This document shows, in pieces, positions 1 through 5,963 of a stretch of DNA of 6,448 nucleotides. Source of the DNA: Candidatus Hydrogenedentota bacterium (GTDB lineage Bacteria > Hydrogenedentota > Hydrogenedentia > Hydrogenedentales > SLHB01); contig JAKJDA010000164.1 of NCBI GenBank assembly GCA_022706165.1, positions 280-6,727 on the forward strand. The letters run 5' to 3'. The notes under the pieces were generated by a model. That model did not search any database and was not told the DNA's origin. It saw only the letters and a program-made list of their open reading frames with translations. Made by a program: the position numbers and the translations under genes. The stretch's first letter is position 1; each line of letters begins with the position of its first letter.

Positions 1-2
1 CG

Positions 3-173
3 TGGCGGTTGGTGGATGCGGGCCGGACGATTTTCGAGCTTCCCCGGCTCACGGTGCTCCGGTCGTGGATGTTCCATCATACCGTGCATCACCGCGCGCA
101 GCTCACCGTTTATCTCCGCCTGAACGACATTCCCGTGCCTTCGGTATACGGCCCAAGCGCCGATACGCAGTAA
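3..173 (+). CDS. DinB/YfiT family protein, C-terminal fragment (start outside window)
   Basis: This is the open 3' end of a gene entering from the left edge: 56 codons without a stop, then TAA at 171-173. The fragment reads WRLVDAGRTIFELPR... and ends HRAQLTVYLRLNDIPVPSVY followed by GPSADTQ. The run of histidines (residues 25-30 of the fragment, HHTVHH) followed by R-x-Q and then VYLRL and a P-x-x-YGPSAD tail is typical of the last helix of DinB/YfiT-like proteins. These are four-helix-bundle proteins that bind a divalent metal through three histidines; some act as thiol-dependent transferases, but most are uncharacterised. The visible His pair would supply part of the metal site. The gene is convergent with the pncB operon, with 60 bp between the two stops. 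The exact substrate cannot be inferred. Confidence 0.85.
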   Translation, partial: WRLVDAGRTIFELPRLTVLRSWMFHHTVHHRAQLTVYLRLNDIPVPSVYGPSADTQ

Positions 174-233
174 GGGGAGCATGCGGCGACGTTGCTTTGG
201 GGCGCGGGGCGCTCGATGGGGCGACCTTCGTTC

Positions 234-1700
234 TCACGACAAGTCCGGCCGGGTGAGAAGTTCGTCTTTTTGCACGCCGATGCGCCGGGACAGCATGACG
301 CGGTAGATTTCCGGATTGCGAAGGCGCTTGAATTCTTCGGGCAGCGACGCTATTTGCGTTTGGGCAAAATCACGAATCTTGTGAATGGGAGGGGTCTGGG
401 CGATGCGGCGGCCGTTCGCGAACGCGATCTGCAGCAACGGCTCGGCGGAGACGGCGTCGCGCAGGCGCGATTCGAGATGGGGCTGCGTTCTGCGCCGCCC
501 GACAATTGTCCCGCTGCTTGGCCAATCCTCGTCCATGTCATAGAGGACGTCGCCGACCGGGCGTCCTGCGGCGTCGAAATGCCGCACAACCTGTTTGCGG
601 CCCGGGTCCGTGGCTTTTTCGACGTTGGACGATATTTTGATGCGGGGCTGCCATGCGTCGCCGTTGGCGATGGCCACCAGCTTGTATACGCCGCTAAAAG
701 ACGGGCAGTCCCACGACGTCACCAACCGCGTGCCAACGCCCCATGCATTGATCTTGGCGCCTTGGCGTTTCAGATCGGCGATGAGATCTTCCTCCAAATC
801 GTTGGAGGCGACAATCAAAGGATTTTCGAGTCCCGCTTCCGTGATCATCCGGTGCGCCTGTTTGCTGAGCTTGGCCAAATCGCCCGAGTCAAGACGGATT
901 GCGGCGCGGGCGTTGACGCCCTTCTCGCGCAGTTCCTTGAAGACGGCGATGGCGTTGGGAACGCCGCTCTCGATGGTGTCGTAGGTGTCGACCAGCAAGA
1001 CGCACCGTTCGGGATAATTGCGGGCGAAGGCGCGAAAGGCTTCCAGTTCGCTCTCGAAACTCATCACCCAGCTGTGTGCGTGGGTCCCCGAGACGGGTAT
1101 GCCGTAGACCCGGCCCGCGAGCACATTCGACGTCGAGGTGCAACCGCCGATGTGAGCCGCGCGCGATGCACTGATGGCGCCGTCCGGTCCGTGGGCGCGA
1201 CGCAACCCGAACTCGAGCACGGGCTCGCCGTCCGCGGCAAGACAGATGCGCGCCGCCTTGGTCGCGATCAACGTTTGAAAGTTGAGCATGTTGAGCAGGG
1301 CCGATTCGACAAGTTGCGCTTCAAAGATGGTTCCTTCGACTTGGACAATCGGCTCGTGTGGAAACGCGAGCGTTCCCTCGGCCATCGCGCGCACGGTGCA
1401 CGAGGGACGGAATGCGCGCAGCATGTCAAAGAATTCCTCGGAGAACAGATCCAAGGTGCGCAAATACGCGATGTCGTCATCCGAAAAACGGAGATGTTCC
1501 AGATAGTCCAGAAACGAATCGAGGCCCGCGACGATCGCAAAACCATTGTGTGGCGGCAGCGTGCGGAAAAAATACTCGAACGACACGCGCCGGTCCGGAC
1601 GATGTTCGCGCAGGTACCCGGCCATCATCGTCAGTTCATACAGGTCGGTGAGCAGGGCGATTCCCTCTCTCTGAAACCACGGGGCAAACGGCGCATTCAT
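234..1700 (-). CDS. pncB: Nicotinate phosphoribosyltransferase
   Basis: A 488-residue protein of the expected length for this family. It makes nicotinate mononucleotide from nicotinate and PRPP with ATP hydrolysis, the entry step of the Preiss-Handler NAD salvage route in the cytosol. Visible family motifs are LTDLYELTM (17-25) at the N-terminus, SGTHAHSWVMSF (204-215) carrying the histidine (H209) that aligns with the phosphorylated His of characterised enzymes, DTYDT (238-242), IRLDSGDL (268-275) in the phosphoribosyl-binding barrel, and GVGTRLVTS (321-329). The ATG at 1700 is preceded by an AGGGG ribosome-binding sequence seven bases upstream and overlaps the pncA stop as ATGA, implying translational coupling. 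It is the last gene of the operon. No strong intrinsic terminator is visible between its stop and the convergent DinB-family stop at 173. A long open frame on the opposite strand is an artefact of GC-rich codon bias. Confidence 0.96.
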   Translation of the reverse strand: MNAPFAPWFQREGIALLTDLYELTMMAGYLREHRPDRRVSFEYFFRTLPPHNGFAIVAGLDSFLDYLEHLRFSDDDIAYLRTLDLFSEEFFDMLRAFRPSCTVRAMAEGTLAFPHEPIVQVEGTIFEAQLVESALLNMLNFQTLIATKAARICLAADGEPVLEFGLRRAHGPDGAISASRAAHIGGCTSTSNVLAGRVYGIPVSGTHAHSWVMSFESELEAFRAFARNYPERCVLLVDTYDTIESGVPNAIAVFKELREKGVNARAAIRLDSGDLAKLSKQAHRMITEAGLENPLIVASNDLEEDLIADLKRQGAKINAWGVGTRLVTSWDCPSFSGVYKLVAIANGDAWQPRIKISSNVEKATDPGRKQVVRHFDAAGRPVGDVLYDMDEDWPSSGTIVGRRRTQPHLESRLRDAVSAEPLLQIAFANGRRIAQTPPIHKIRDFAQTQIASLPEEFKRLRNPEIYRVMLSRRIGVQKDELLTRPDLS

Positions 1701-2272
1701 GGAAGATCCCCTGACTGCACAAAAGCAATGCCTGCCTGTTTCATTTCGTCCATCGCCGCCGCCCCCGCGCCCGGAGGAACGTCCACCGCGCGGATGGCGT
1801 CTTCCAGCACGACGGTCTCAAACCCGGCGCGAACGGCATCGATCGCCGTGTGCTTCACGCAATAATCAGTCGCGAGACCGCACACGAAGACACGCGAAAC
1901 GCCGCGTTTTTCGAGGTCCTCCGCGAGCGTCGTCCCCTGGAATCCGCTGTACGCCTCGCGCGCCGCGTCCGTTCCCTTGCTCACCACGAGAGCGTTGGCG
2001 GGCACGCGGAGATCGGGATGAAAAGCCGCGCCGGAAGAACCGGCGACACAATGCGCGGGCCAGCTCTTGTCCATGAATTGCGGCGCGGCGCTGAAACTGC
2101 AATGCGCCGCCGGGTGCCAATCGCGCGTGAATACGACCGTGTCAAAACGCGTTGACAGGGCGTTGACGACAGGCACAATGGCATCGCCGCCATTGACAGG
2201 CAGGGCGCCGCCCGGACAAAAATCGCTTTGAATATCCACAACGATCAGGGCGTCGGTGGGGTTGCGTTTCAC
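1697..2272 (-). CDS. pncA: Nicotinamidase (isochorismatase family)
   Basis: A 191-residue cytosolic hydrolase that deamidates nicotinamide to nicotinate and ammonia, feeding the adjacent pncB product. The catalytic triad is visible as D13 (VVDIQSDF), K99 (VVSKGTD) and C138 (GLATDYCVKHTA). The metal site is D51 and H53 in RDWHP plus H74 in WPAHCVAG; H57 of the AAHCSF stretch lies nearby. FHPDL and EDAIRAV are also typical of PncA. The start is assigned to GTG at 2272: the family N-terminus (KRNPTDALIVVDIQSDFCPGG) begins there, GAGGTG lies seven bases upstream, and the longer frame upstream overlaps the Nudix gene and encodes nothing family-like. It lies 37 bp after the Nudix gene and overlaps pncB by four bases (ATGA). 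An isochorismatase-like hydrolase with another substrate is the alternative, but the residues and the pncB neighbour argue for nicotinamidase. Confidence 0.95.
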   Translation of the reverse strand: MKRNPTDALIVVDIQSDFCPGGALPVNGGDAIVPVVNALSTRFDTVVFTRDWHPAAHCSFSAAPQFMDKSWPAHCVAGSSGAAFHPDLRVPANALVVSKGTDAAREAYSGFQGTTLAEDLEKRGVSRVFVCGLATDYCVKHTAIDAVRAGFETVVLEDAIRAVDVPPGAGAAAMDEMKQAGIAFVQSGDLP

Positions 2273-2279
2273 GTCGGAA

Positions 2280-2285
2280 CACCTC
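2280..2285 (-). promoter_or_regulatory. Ribosome-binding site fixing the pncA GTG start
   Basis: On the minus strand GAGGTG, a six-base match to the anti-Shine-Dalgarno sequence, ends seven bases before the GTG at 2272. No in-frame ATG lies near the conserved N-terminus, so this site decides the start codon. It sits in the 37-bp gap after the Nudix gene stop. Confidence 0.75.
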
Positions 2286-2309
2286 TTTCCAGAGACCTTT
2301 GTCGATGCG

Positions 2310-2963
2310 TTAGAACGCCGCGACGCGTCCGGGAACGAACCGGAGCCATACCGCGCCTTCGTCTTCGCCGACGCGTTCGATGATCTTGAGCGAGTCGACG
2401 GCCGCCTCGAATTTGGCGGCATTGAGCGGTCCGGCAAGGATCGCCTCGTACACGTCCCGCAGCGCTTCCATCGTGAAAGGCTCGGCCAAACACTGCGCCC
2501 CAACGCCGATATGGCGAATGGCGATGCCCAGATAATCCCATGCGCGGTCGACGATGTGCGCGTGATCAAACGCCAGTTCAGGCAGCGACATCACAGGGAA
2601 CCAGCCCACCGCGGAAGCGTCGTCGTTGGGTTTTAGGTTGAAGCGCGCCGCATCGATCAACGCCAGATAGGCCACCGTGACGCTTCTGCCGCGCGGATCA
2701 CGACCGGGATCGCCAAAGGCGTGAAACTGCTCGAGCATGATTCCGCCCACGCCCGTCTCTTCTTCGAGTTCTCGCGCTGCGGCCTCTTCCAACGGCTCGT
2801 CCATCTCGACGAAACCGCCCGGCAATGCCCATGCGTCGGCGAAGGGATCGTTCTTGCGGCGCACCAACAACACATGCAAGTGCGCCCCCAGGATGCCAAA
2901 CACCACGGAATCCACCGTCAGCATCGGCCGCGGATACTCATACGTATAGCGCGCTTCACTCAT
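2310..2963 (-). CDS. Nudix hydrolase with C-terminal winged-helix-like domain (NrtR-like; ADP-ribose hydrolase or NAD-metabolism regulator)
   Basis: A 217-residue protein. Residues 10-145 form a Nudix fold that starts YPRPMLTVD, as in NrtR and related ADP-ribose pyrophosphatases. The Nudix box at 50-72 is perfect: G50-x5-E56-x7-R64-E65-L66-x-E68-E69-x-G71-V72, so the metal-binding glutamates are intact. Residues 162-211 (FTMEALRDVYEAILAGPL... then a strand-rich WLRFVPGR end) resemble the winged-helix DNA-binding domain of NrtR, the Nudix-related repressor of NAD genes whose effector is ADP-ribose. The gene heads the operon with pncA and pncB, the usual context of NrtR. The putative recognition region (AAKFEAAVDSLKIIERV) is less basic than I recall for well-studied NrtR proteins. 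It may therefore be a repressor, an active ADP-ribose hydrolase, or both. An in-frame TAG three codons upstream supports the ATG at 2963. Confidence 0.88.
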   Translation of the reverse strand: MSEARYTYEYPRPMLTVDSVVFGILGAHLHVLLVRRKNDPFADAWALPGGFVEMDEPLEEAAARELEEETGVGGIMLEQFHAFGDPGRDPRGRSVTVAYLALIDAARFNLKPNDDASAVGWFPVMSLPELAFDHAHIVDRAWDYLGIAIRHIGVGAQCLAEPFTMEALRDVYEAILAGPLNAAKFEAAVDSLKIIERVGEDEGAVWLRFVPGRVAAF

Positions 2964-2969
2964 ACCTCT

Positions 2970-2998
2970 GGTCTACCGCATCCCGTGCGAGAAGTCAA
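2970..2998 (-). promoter_or_regulatory. Weak candidate promoter for the Nudix-pncA-pncB operon
   Basis: On the minus strand TTGACT (2998-2993) is followed after 17 bp by TAGACC (2975-2970). The -35 is a five-of-six match and the -10 only three of six. Transcription would begin close to the ATG at 2963, giving an mRNA with almost no leader. The AGAGG just before the ATG is only one base away from it, too close to work as an ordinary ribosome-binding site. Both facts fit a leaderless message, but a promoter further upstream cannot be excluded. Confidence 0.25.
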
Positions 2999-3338
2999 CC
3001 CGGCGTTTTCCGCGGACCGGCCCAAGAAAGGAGGAGCGAGGCGGGCCCTGCGCATCTGGCAAAACATCCGTGAAAAATCAAGCCAAACTGATCCCCACAA
3101 TGCCGCAGTCGCGCCAGGTCCCGCTTCGATCCCTCCGTCCGCATGCAACATCCTTCCGCCTGCCCGAATGCAGTATTCGGCAAAACTGTCAACAGAATAT
3201 TCGGCAGGGGCGAAGATGGGGGAAAATCAGCATGCCTGCCAGCCCACAGGGCAAAAAAAAGAGCGCTGAATCTCGAAAACTGTATGCGAAAATCAACGGA
3301 AACAAGTAAATGCGTCCCTTTCTCATATTCCCTGAAAT
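2999..3338. other. Intergenic stretch between the divergent operons, no gene seen
   Basis: No open frame here has a ribosome-binding site, plausible codon use or recognisable family sequence on either strand. The stretch becomes AT-richer toward 3240-3360, including an A8 run at 3244-3251. The only structured element noticed is the repeat cluster at 3161-3206, described separately. Confidence 0.6.
3161..3206. repeat. Cluster of TGCCGAAT-type inverted and direct repeats
   Basis: TATTCGGCA occurs twice in the same direction at 3174-3182 and 3198-3206, 24 bp apart. The sequence at 3161-3169 is TGCCCGAAT, the reverse complement of ATTCGGCA with one extra C. CCGAAT/ATTCGG (3164-3169 and 3175-3180) thus forms a six-base inverted repeat. 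Between the direct copies lies CTGTCAACAG, which on the minus strand contains TTGACA (3192-3187) but has no -10 at the right distance. The arrangement resembles a multi-site operator; the binding protein is unknown. Confidence 0.4.
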
Positions 3339-3354
3339 ACAATGTATTTTGTGT
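3339..3354 (+). promoter_or_regulatory. NrdR box 1 (upstream)
   Basis: The 16-mer acaatgtattttgtgt matches the known NrdR box consensus acaCwAtATaTwGtgT at 13 of 16 positions by my count. NrdR is the zinc-finger/ATP-cone repressor of ribonucleotide reductase genes and binds paired boxes. This copy directly abuts and overlaps by one base the -35 element at 3354, and begins 32 bp before box 2. Confidence 0.75.
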
Positions 3355-3382
3355 TGACAGAACCCAGATACCACTATATAAT
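3354..3382 (+). promoter_or_regulatory. Consensus sigma-70 promoter, probably for nrdDG
   Basis: TTGACA at 3354-3359 and TATAAT at 3377-3382 are both perfect six-of-six matches, separated by 17 bp. Transcription should start near 3389-3390 on the plus strand. The next plus-strand gene is nrdD at 3856, so the leader would be about 466 bases. The NrdR boxes overlap both promoter elements, the expected geometry for repression by blocking RNA polymerase. Confidence 0.8.
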
Positions 3383-3386
3383 GGGG
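3371..3386 (+). promoter_or_regulatory. NrdR box 2 (over the -10)
   Basis: The 16-mer ccactatataatgggg matches the NrdR consensus at 12 of 16 positions, including the central CTATATA. It contains the whole -10 hexamer. Its start is 32 bp from that of box 1 (16-bp gap, about three helical turns), the spacing characteristic of functional NrdR box pairs. Confidence 0.72.
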
Positions 3387-3480
3387 GTTGCGGGGCCTGA
3401 TGGCTCAAATTCAGTTGAAAAAATGGGGGGTAGCCCGGGTTTTTCACAAGCGCGCGGCGCGGAGACGGAAGCTGCATTTC

Positions 3481-3497
3481 TGCGCGGGTTACGCGCA
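3481..3497 (+). repeat. Hairpin TGCGCG-GGTTA-CGCGCA
   Basis: A perfect six-base inverted repeat with a five-base loop, very GC-rich and therefore likely stable in RNA. It is not followed by a T-tract, so it is a leader structure rather than a terminator. Confidence 0.55.
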
Positions 3498-3504
3498 TGA
3501 AAGA

Positions 3505-3568
3505 ATGCTCCATTCGAGCAGCGCGGTGGTGAAAAATCTTTCCGATGCAACGCGAACGGATGGAGCAT
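3505..3568 (+). repeat. Long-armed inverted repeat in the nrdD leader
   Basis: ATGCTCCATTCG (3505-3516) pairs with CGGATGGAGCAT (3557-3568): 12 consecutive base pairs, one a U-G wobble, enclosing a 40-base loop. Three bases after the right arm comes TTTTT (3572-3576), so the arm also resembles the stem of an attenuator. A 12-base match at this distance is unlikely to be chance in a short leader. Confidence 0.55.
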
Positions 3569-3604
3569 GCGTTTTTCTCCATCCCGAGCGAACGGCGTGA
3601 AAGA

Positions 3605-3635
3605 GGCGGGCGAGGCCCCCGTTTTTCGTTTTTTT
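3605..3635 (+). terminator. Terminator-like hairpin upstream of nrdD
   Basis: GGGC (3608-3611), GAG loop, GCCC (3615-3618), extended by GG (3605-3606) with CC (3619-3620) around one bulged C, is followed by a T5 tract (3622-3626) and a T7 tract (3629-3635). This fits a rho-independent terminator on the plus strand. It lies about 220 bases before nrdD and about 220 bases after the predicted start of transcription, so it would either attenuate nrdD expression or end a short independent RNA. Confidence 0.5.
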
Positions 3636-3855
3636 ACGTATCGCGGATTTCGCAGGAGAGGAAATACTTCCGTGGGCATGCGGAGCCTGCGGAAAGATGT
3701 GCGGCAAGGAGAATTGGGGACGCGGAGGATGGGGGTGACGCCTGACCTACAGCAGGACCGTTTCGGGGGATACGGGGCCGCTGCTGGACCCGCCTTGCTC
3801 TGTTCCCGCACGGCATCGGCGAAGCCAAACTGGAACGCCGGAAGGAGATCGGGCG

Positions 3856-5961
3856 ATGTTTGACCGCATACGCAAACGTGACGGCCGTGTTGAAAAGTTC
3901 CACTCCGAGAAGATCACCTGGGCCATTTTCAAGGCCGCCGCAGCGTGCGGCGGCGACGATTTCACCCGCGCCGAACTGCTGTGCAAGGAGGTGCTGGCCC
4001 TTGCTGAACAGAAATACGCCGATCGCGTGCCAGAAGTCGAGCAAATCCAGGACCTCGTCGAGAAAGTCCTGATCGAGAACGGGCACGCAAAGACTGCCAA
4101 GGCCTACATCCTCTACCGCGAGAAACGCTCCGGCGCGCGCAACATGAACGCGCTGATCGGCGCGACCATCCAGATGTTCTCCGACTACCTTGGCGATAAG
4201 GATTGGCGCATCAAGGAAAACGCCAATACCCAGAAGAGCATCAATGGCCTGAACAACTACGTGCGCGAGTTCTTCACGAAGAACTACTGGTTGCACGAAA
4301 TCTACCCCGCGGAAGTGCGCGAGGCCCACGAAAGCGGCGACGCGCACATCCACGACCTCGGGTTCCTCGGGCCGTACTGCGCGGGCTGGGACCTGCGCCA
4401 ACTCCTGATGGAAGGCTTCGGCGGCGTGCCCGGCAAGGTCGAGAGTCGCCCCGCAAAACACCTGCGTTCGTTTCTCGGTCAGATCGTCAACAGCACCTTC
4501 ACCACCCAAGGCGAGTGCGCCGGCGCGCAAGCGTGGTCGAGCTTCGACACCTACTGCGCGCCGTTCATTCGCTACGACAACCTCACCTACGAGCAGGTGC
4601 GGCAGTCGTTGCAGGAGTTCATTTTCAATATCAACGTGCCGACACGCGTCGGCTTCCAGTGCCCGTTCTCGAACCTGACCTTCGACCTCACGGTCCCGAA
4701 GATTCTCGGCGATCAGAACGTCATCATCGGCGGACAGGTGATGGACGCCAAATACCGCGACTTCCAGGCCGAGATGGATCTCTTCAACAAAGCCTTCTGC
4801 GATGTCATGATGGCCGGCGACGCGAAGGGCCGAGTCTTCACGTTCCCGATCCCGACGATCAACGTCACGAAAGACTTCGATTGGAACTCGCCGTCGGTCG
4901 ACGCCTTCATGCAGACCACCTGCAAATACGGCATCCCCTATTTCGCGAACTACGTCAACTCCGACCTGTCGCCCGAGGACGCCGTGTCGATGTGCTGCCG
5001 CCTGCGGCTCGACACGAAACAACTTCGCCAACGCGGCGGCGGCCTCTTCGGCAGCAACCCGCTGACCGGTTCCGTTGGCGTGTTCACGATCAACCTGCCG
5101 CGCATCGGGTATCTGTCGGCGTCGAAACAAGAGTTCAAGGCGCGCTTGTGGCGCATGGTGCAGGTCGGCAAGACCTCGCTCGAGATCAAGCGCAAGGTCA
5201 TTGAAAAACAGACTGAGCAAGGGCTCTACCCCTACTCCGCCCGTTACCTGCGCGACGTCAAACGCCGCACCGGCGAGTACTGGCACAACCATTTCAGCAC
5301 GATTGGCATCGTGGGTATGAACGAGGCCCTGCTAAACTTCATGGAAAAGGACATCGGCACGCCCGAAGGTCAGGAATTCGCCAACGAGATCCTCAACTAC
5401 CTGCGCGATATGCTTGTCGAGATTCAGGACGAGACCCAGCACGTCTACAACCTCGAAGCGACGCCCGCCGAAGGCACCGCGTTCCGTCTCGCGCGCCTCG
5501 ACAAGACGCGTTATCCCGACATGATTGCCGCCGGCAACGACGCGGCCTACTACACGAACTCGACGCAGTTGCCGGTCGGCTACTCCGACGATATTTTCGA
5601 GGTGCTCGAACTGCAAGACGAACTTCAATCGCTGTACACCGGCGGCACCGTGTTGCACCTCTACCTTGGCGAGAGCATCGACGACATCGAGACCTGCAAG
5701 AAGCTGATCCAACGCGTGTTCGCGCGGTTCAAACTGCCGTACATCTCAATCACGCCGACCTTCAGCGTGTGCGACGAGCACGGCTACATCCGCGGCGAAC
5801 AGTTCACCTGCCCGAACTGCGGCAGCGAGACCGAAGTGTGGTCGCGCGTGACCGGCTACCTGAGGCCCGTCGCGAACTATAACGACGGCAAAAAAGAAGA
5901 GTATTACGGCCGCAAGAAGTATCGCTTGCCCGAAGCCGCCCCGATGCTCGAGGCGAAGTAA
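3856..5961 (+). CDS. nrdD: Anaerobic (class III) ribonucleoside-triphosphate reductase
   Basis: A 701-residue cytosolic glycyl-radical enzyme that reduces ribonucleoside triphosphates to deoxyribonucleotides without oxygen. Residues 3-95 form an ATP-cone (RKRDGRVEKFHSEKITWAIF...), the allosteric activity domain. The barrel contains TQGECAGAQ, C269 in FQCPFSN, and C380-C381 in SMCCRL, where the radical-accepting cysteine is expected. GSNPLTGSVGVFTINLPRI and QDETQHVYNLEATPAEGT are further NrdD hallmarks. The C-terminal zinc motif is C639, H642, C652 and C655, followed by the glycyl-radical loop RVTGYLRP with the radical glycine at G667. Start choice: ATG at 3856 with AAGGAGA seven bases upstream. 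nrdG follows after two bases. NrdR boxes near 3339-3386 predict repression when dNTP or ATP levels are high. A long antisense frame inside it is a codon-bias artefact. Confidence 0.97.
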   Translation: MFDRIRKRDGRVEKFHSEKITWAIFKAAAACGGDDFTRAELLCKEVLALAEQKYADRVPEVEQIQDLVEKVLIENGHAKTAKAYILYREKRSGARNMNALIGATIQMFSDYLGDKDWRIKENANTQKSINGLNNYVREFFTKNYWLHEIYPAEVREAHESGDAHIHDLGFLGPYCAGWDLRQLLMEGFGGVPGKVESRPAKHLRSFLGQIVNSTFTTQGECAGAQAWSSFDTYCAPFIRYDNLTYEQVRQSLQEFIFNINVPTRVGFQCPFSNLTFDLTVPKILGDQNVIIGGQVMDAKYRDFQAEMDLFNKAFCDVMMAGDAKGRVFTFPIPTINVTKDFDWNSPSVDAFMQTTCKYGIPYFANYVNSDLSPEDAVSMCCRLRLDTKQLRQRGGGLFGSNPLTGSVGVFTINLPRIGYLSASKQEFKARLWRMVQVGKTSLEIKRKVIEKQTEQGLYPYSARYLRDVKRRTGEYWHNHFSTIGIVGMNEALLNFMEKDIGTPEGQEFANEILNYLRDMLVEIQDETQHVYNLEATPAEGTAFRLARLDKTRYPDMIAAGNDAAYYTNSTQLPVGYSDDIFEVLELQDELQSLYTGGTVLHLYLGESIDDIETCKKLIQRVFARFKLPYISITPTFSVCDEHGYIRGEQFTCPNCGSETEVWSRVTGYLRPVANYNDGKKEEYYGRKKYRLPEAAPMLEAK

Positions 5962-5963
5962 CG

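Larger units (their letters stand above)
3389..3855 (+). other. Long structured leader of nrdD, or a separate small RNA followed by a spacer
   Basis: These 467 bases run from the predicted transcription start to the nrdD start codon. No credible small gene is seen: a 66-codon frame from the ATG at 3400 has no good ribosome-binding site and no recognisable sequence. The stretch instead carries successive inverted repeats: TGAAAAA/TTTTTCA at 3416-3422 and 3440-3446, a tight hairpin at 3481-3497, a 12-bp stem at 3505-3568, a terminator-like hairpin at 3605-3635, and CAGCAG/CTGCTG at 3750-3755 and 3781-3786. I did not recognise a cobalamin, glycine, TPP, SAM or other familiar riboswitch, nor 6S, SRP or tmRNA signatures. 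The final bases carry AAGGAGA (3842-3848), a strong ribosome-binding site seven bases before the nrdD ATG. Confidence 0.5.

Noticed and set aside
192..1865. Open frame of 557 codons on the plus strand opposite pncB and pncA
   Set aside because: It is antisense to two strongly recognised genes, shows no family sequence and no ribosome-binding site, and long antisense frames are expected where codons end in G or C.
2273..2569. 99-codon upstream extension of pncA to an ATG at 2569
   Set aside because: The extension lies wholly inside or just after the Nudix gene in another frame and is Arg/Ser-rich without family similarity; the GTG at 2272 with GAGGTG upstream fits the family N-terminus.
3391..3424. 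CTGATGG followed by TTGAAA, resembling a hammerhead ribozyme core
   Set aside because: The invariant CTGATGA is broken (G for A), and I did not find the three-stem arrangement or the cleavage-site stem.
2995..3582. 195-codon minus-strand frame in the intergenic region
   Set aside because: It has no ribosome-binding site, no recognisable domain and irregular composition, and it runs across the NrdR boxes and the leader hairpins.
3400..3600. Possible 66-codon leader peptide starting ATGGCTCAAATTCAG
   Set aside because: The upstream sequence is only a poor ribosome-binding site, the peptide has no recognisable features, and it runs through the strong inverted repeats.
3740..3815. Possible cobalamin riboswitch, from a GCTGCTGGACCCGCC stretch resembling part of the B12 element
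   Set aside because: The required GGGAA-GGTG segment and the following ACTG are not present in the right order.
3634..5292. Open frame of 552 codons on the minus strand opposite nrdD
   Set aside because: It lies antisense to a highly conserved NrdD sequence; its composition rich in Val, Ala, Arg and Asp reflects reversed GC-rich codons, not a real protein.
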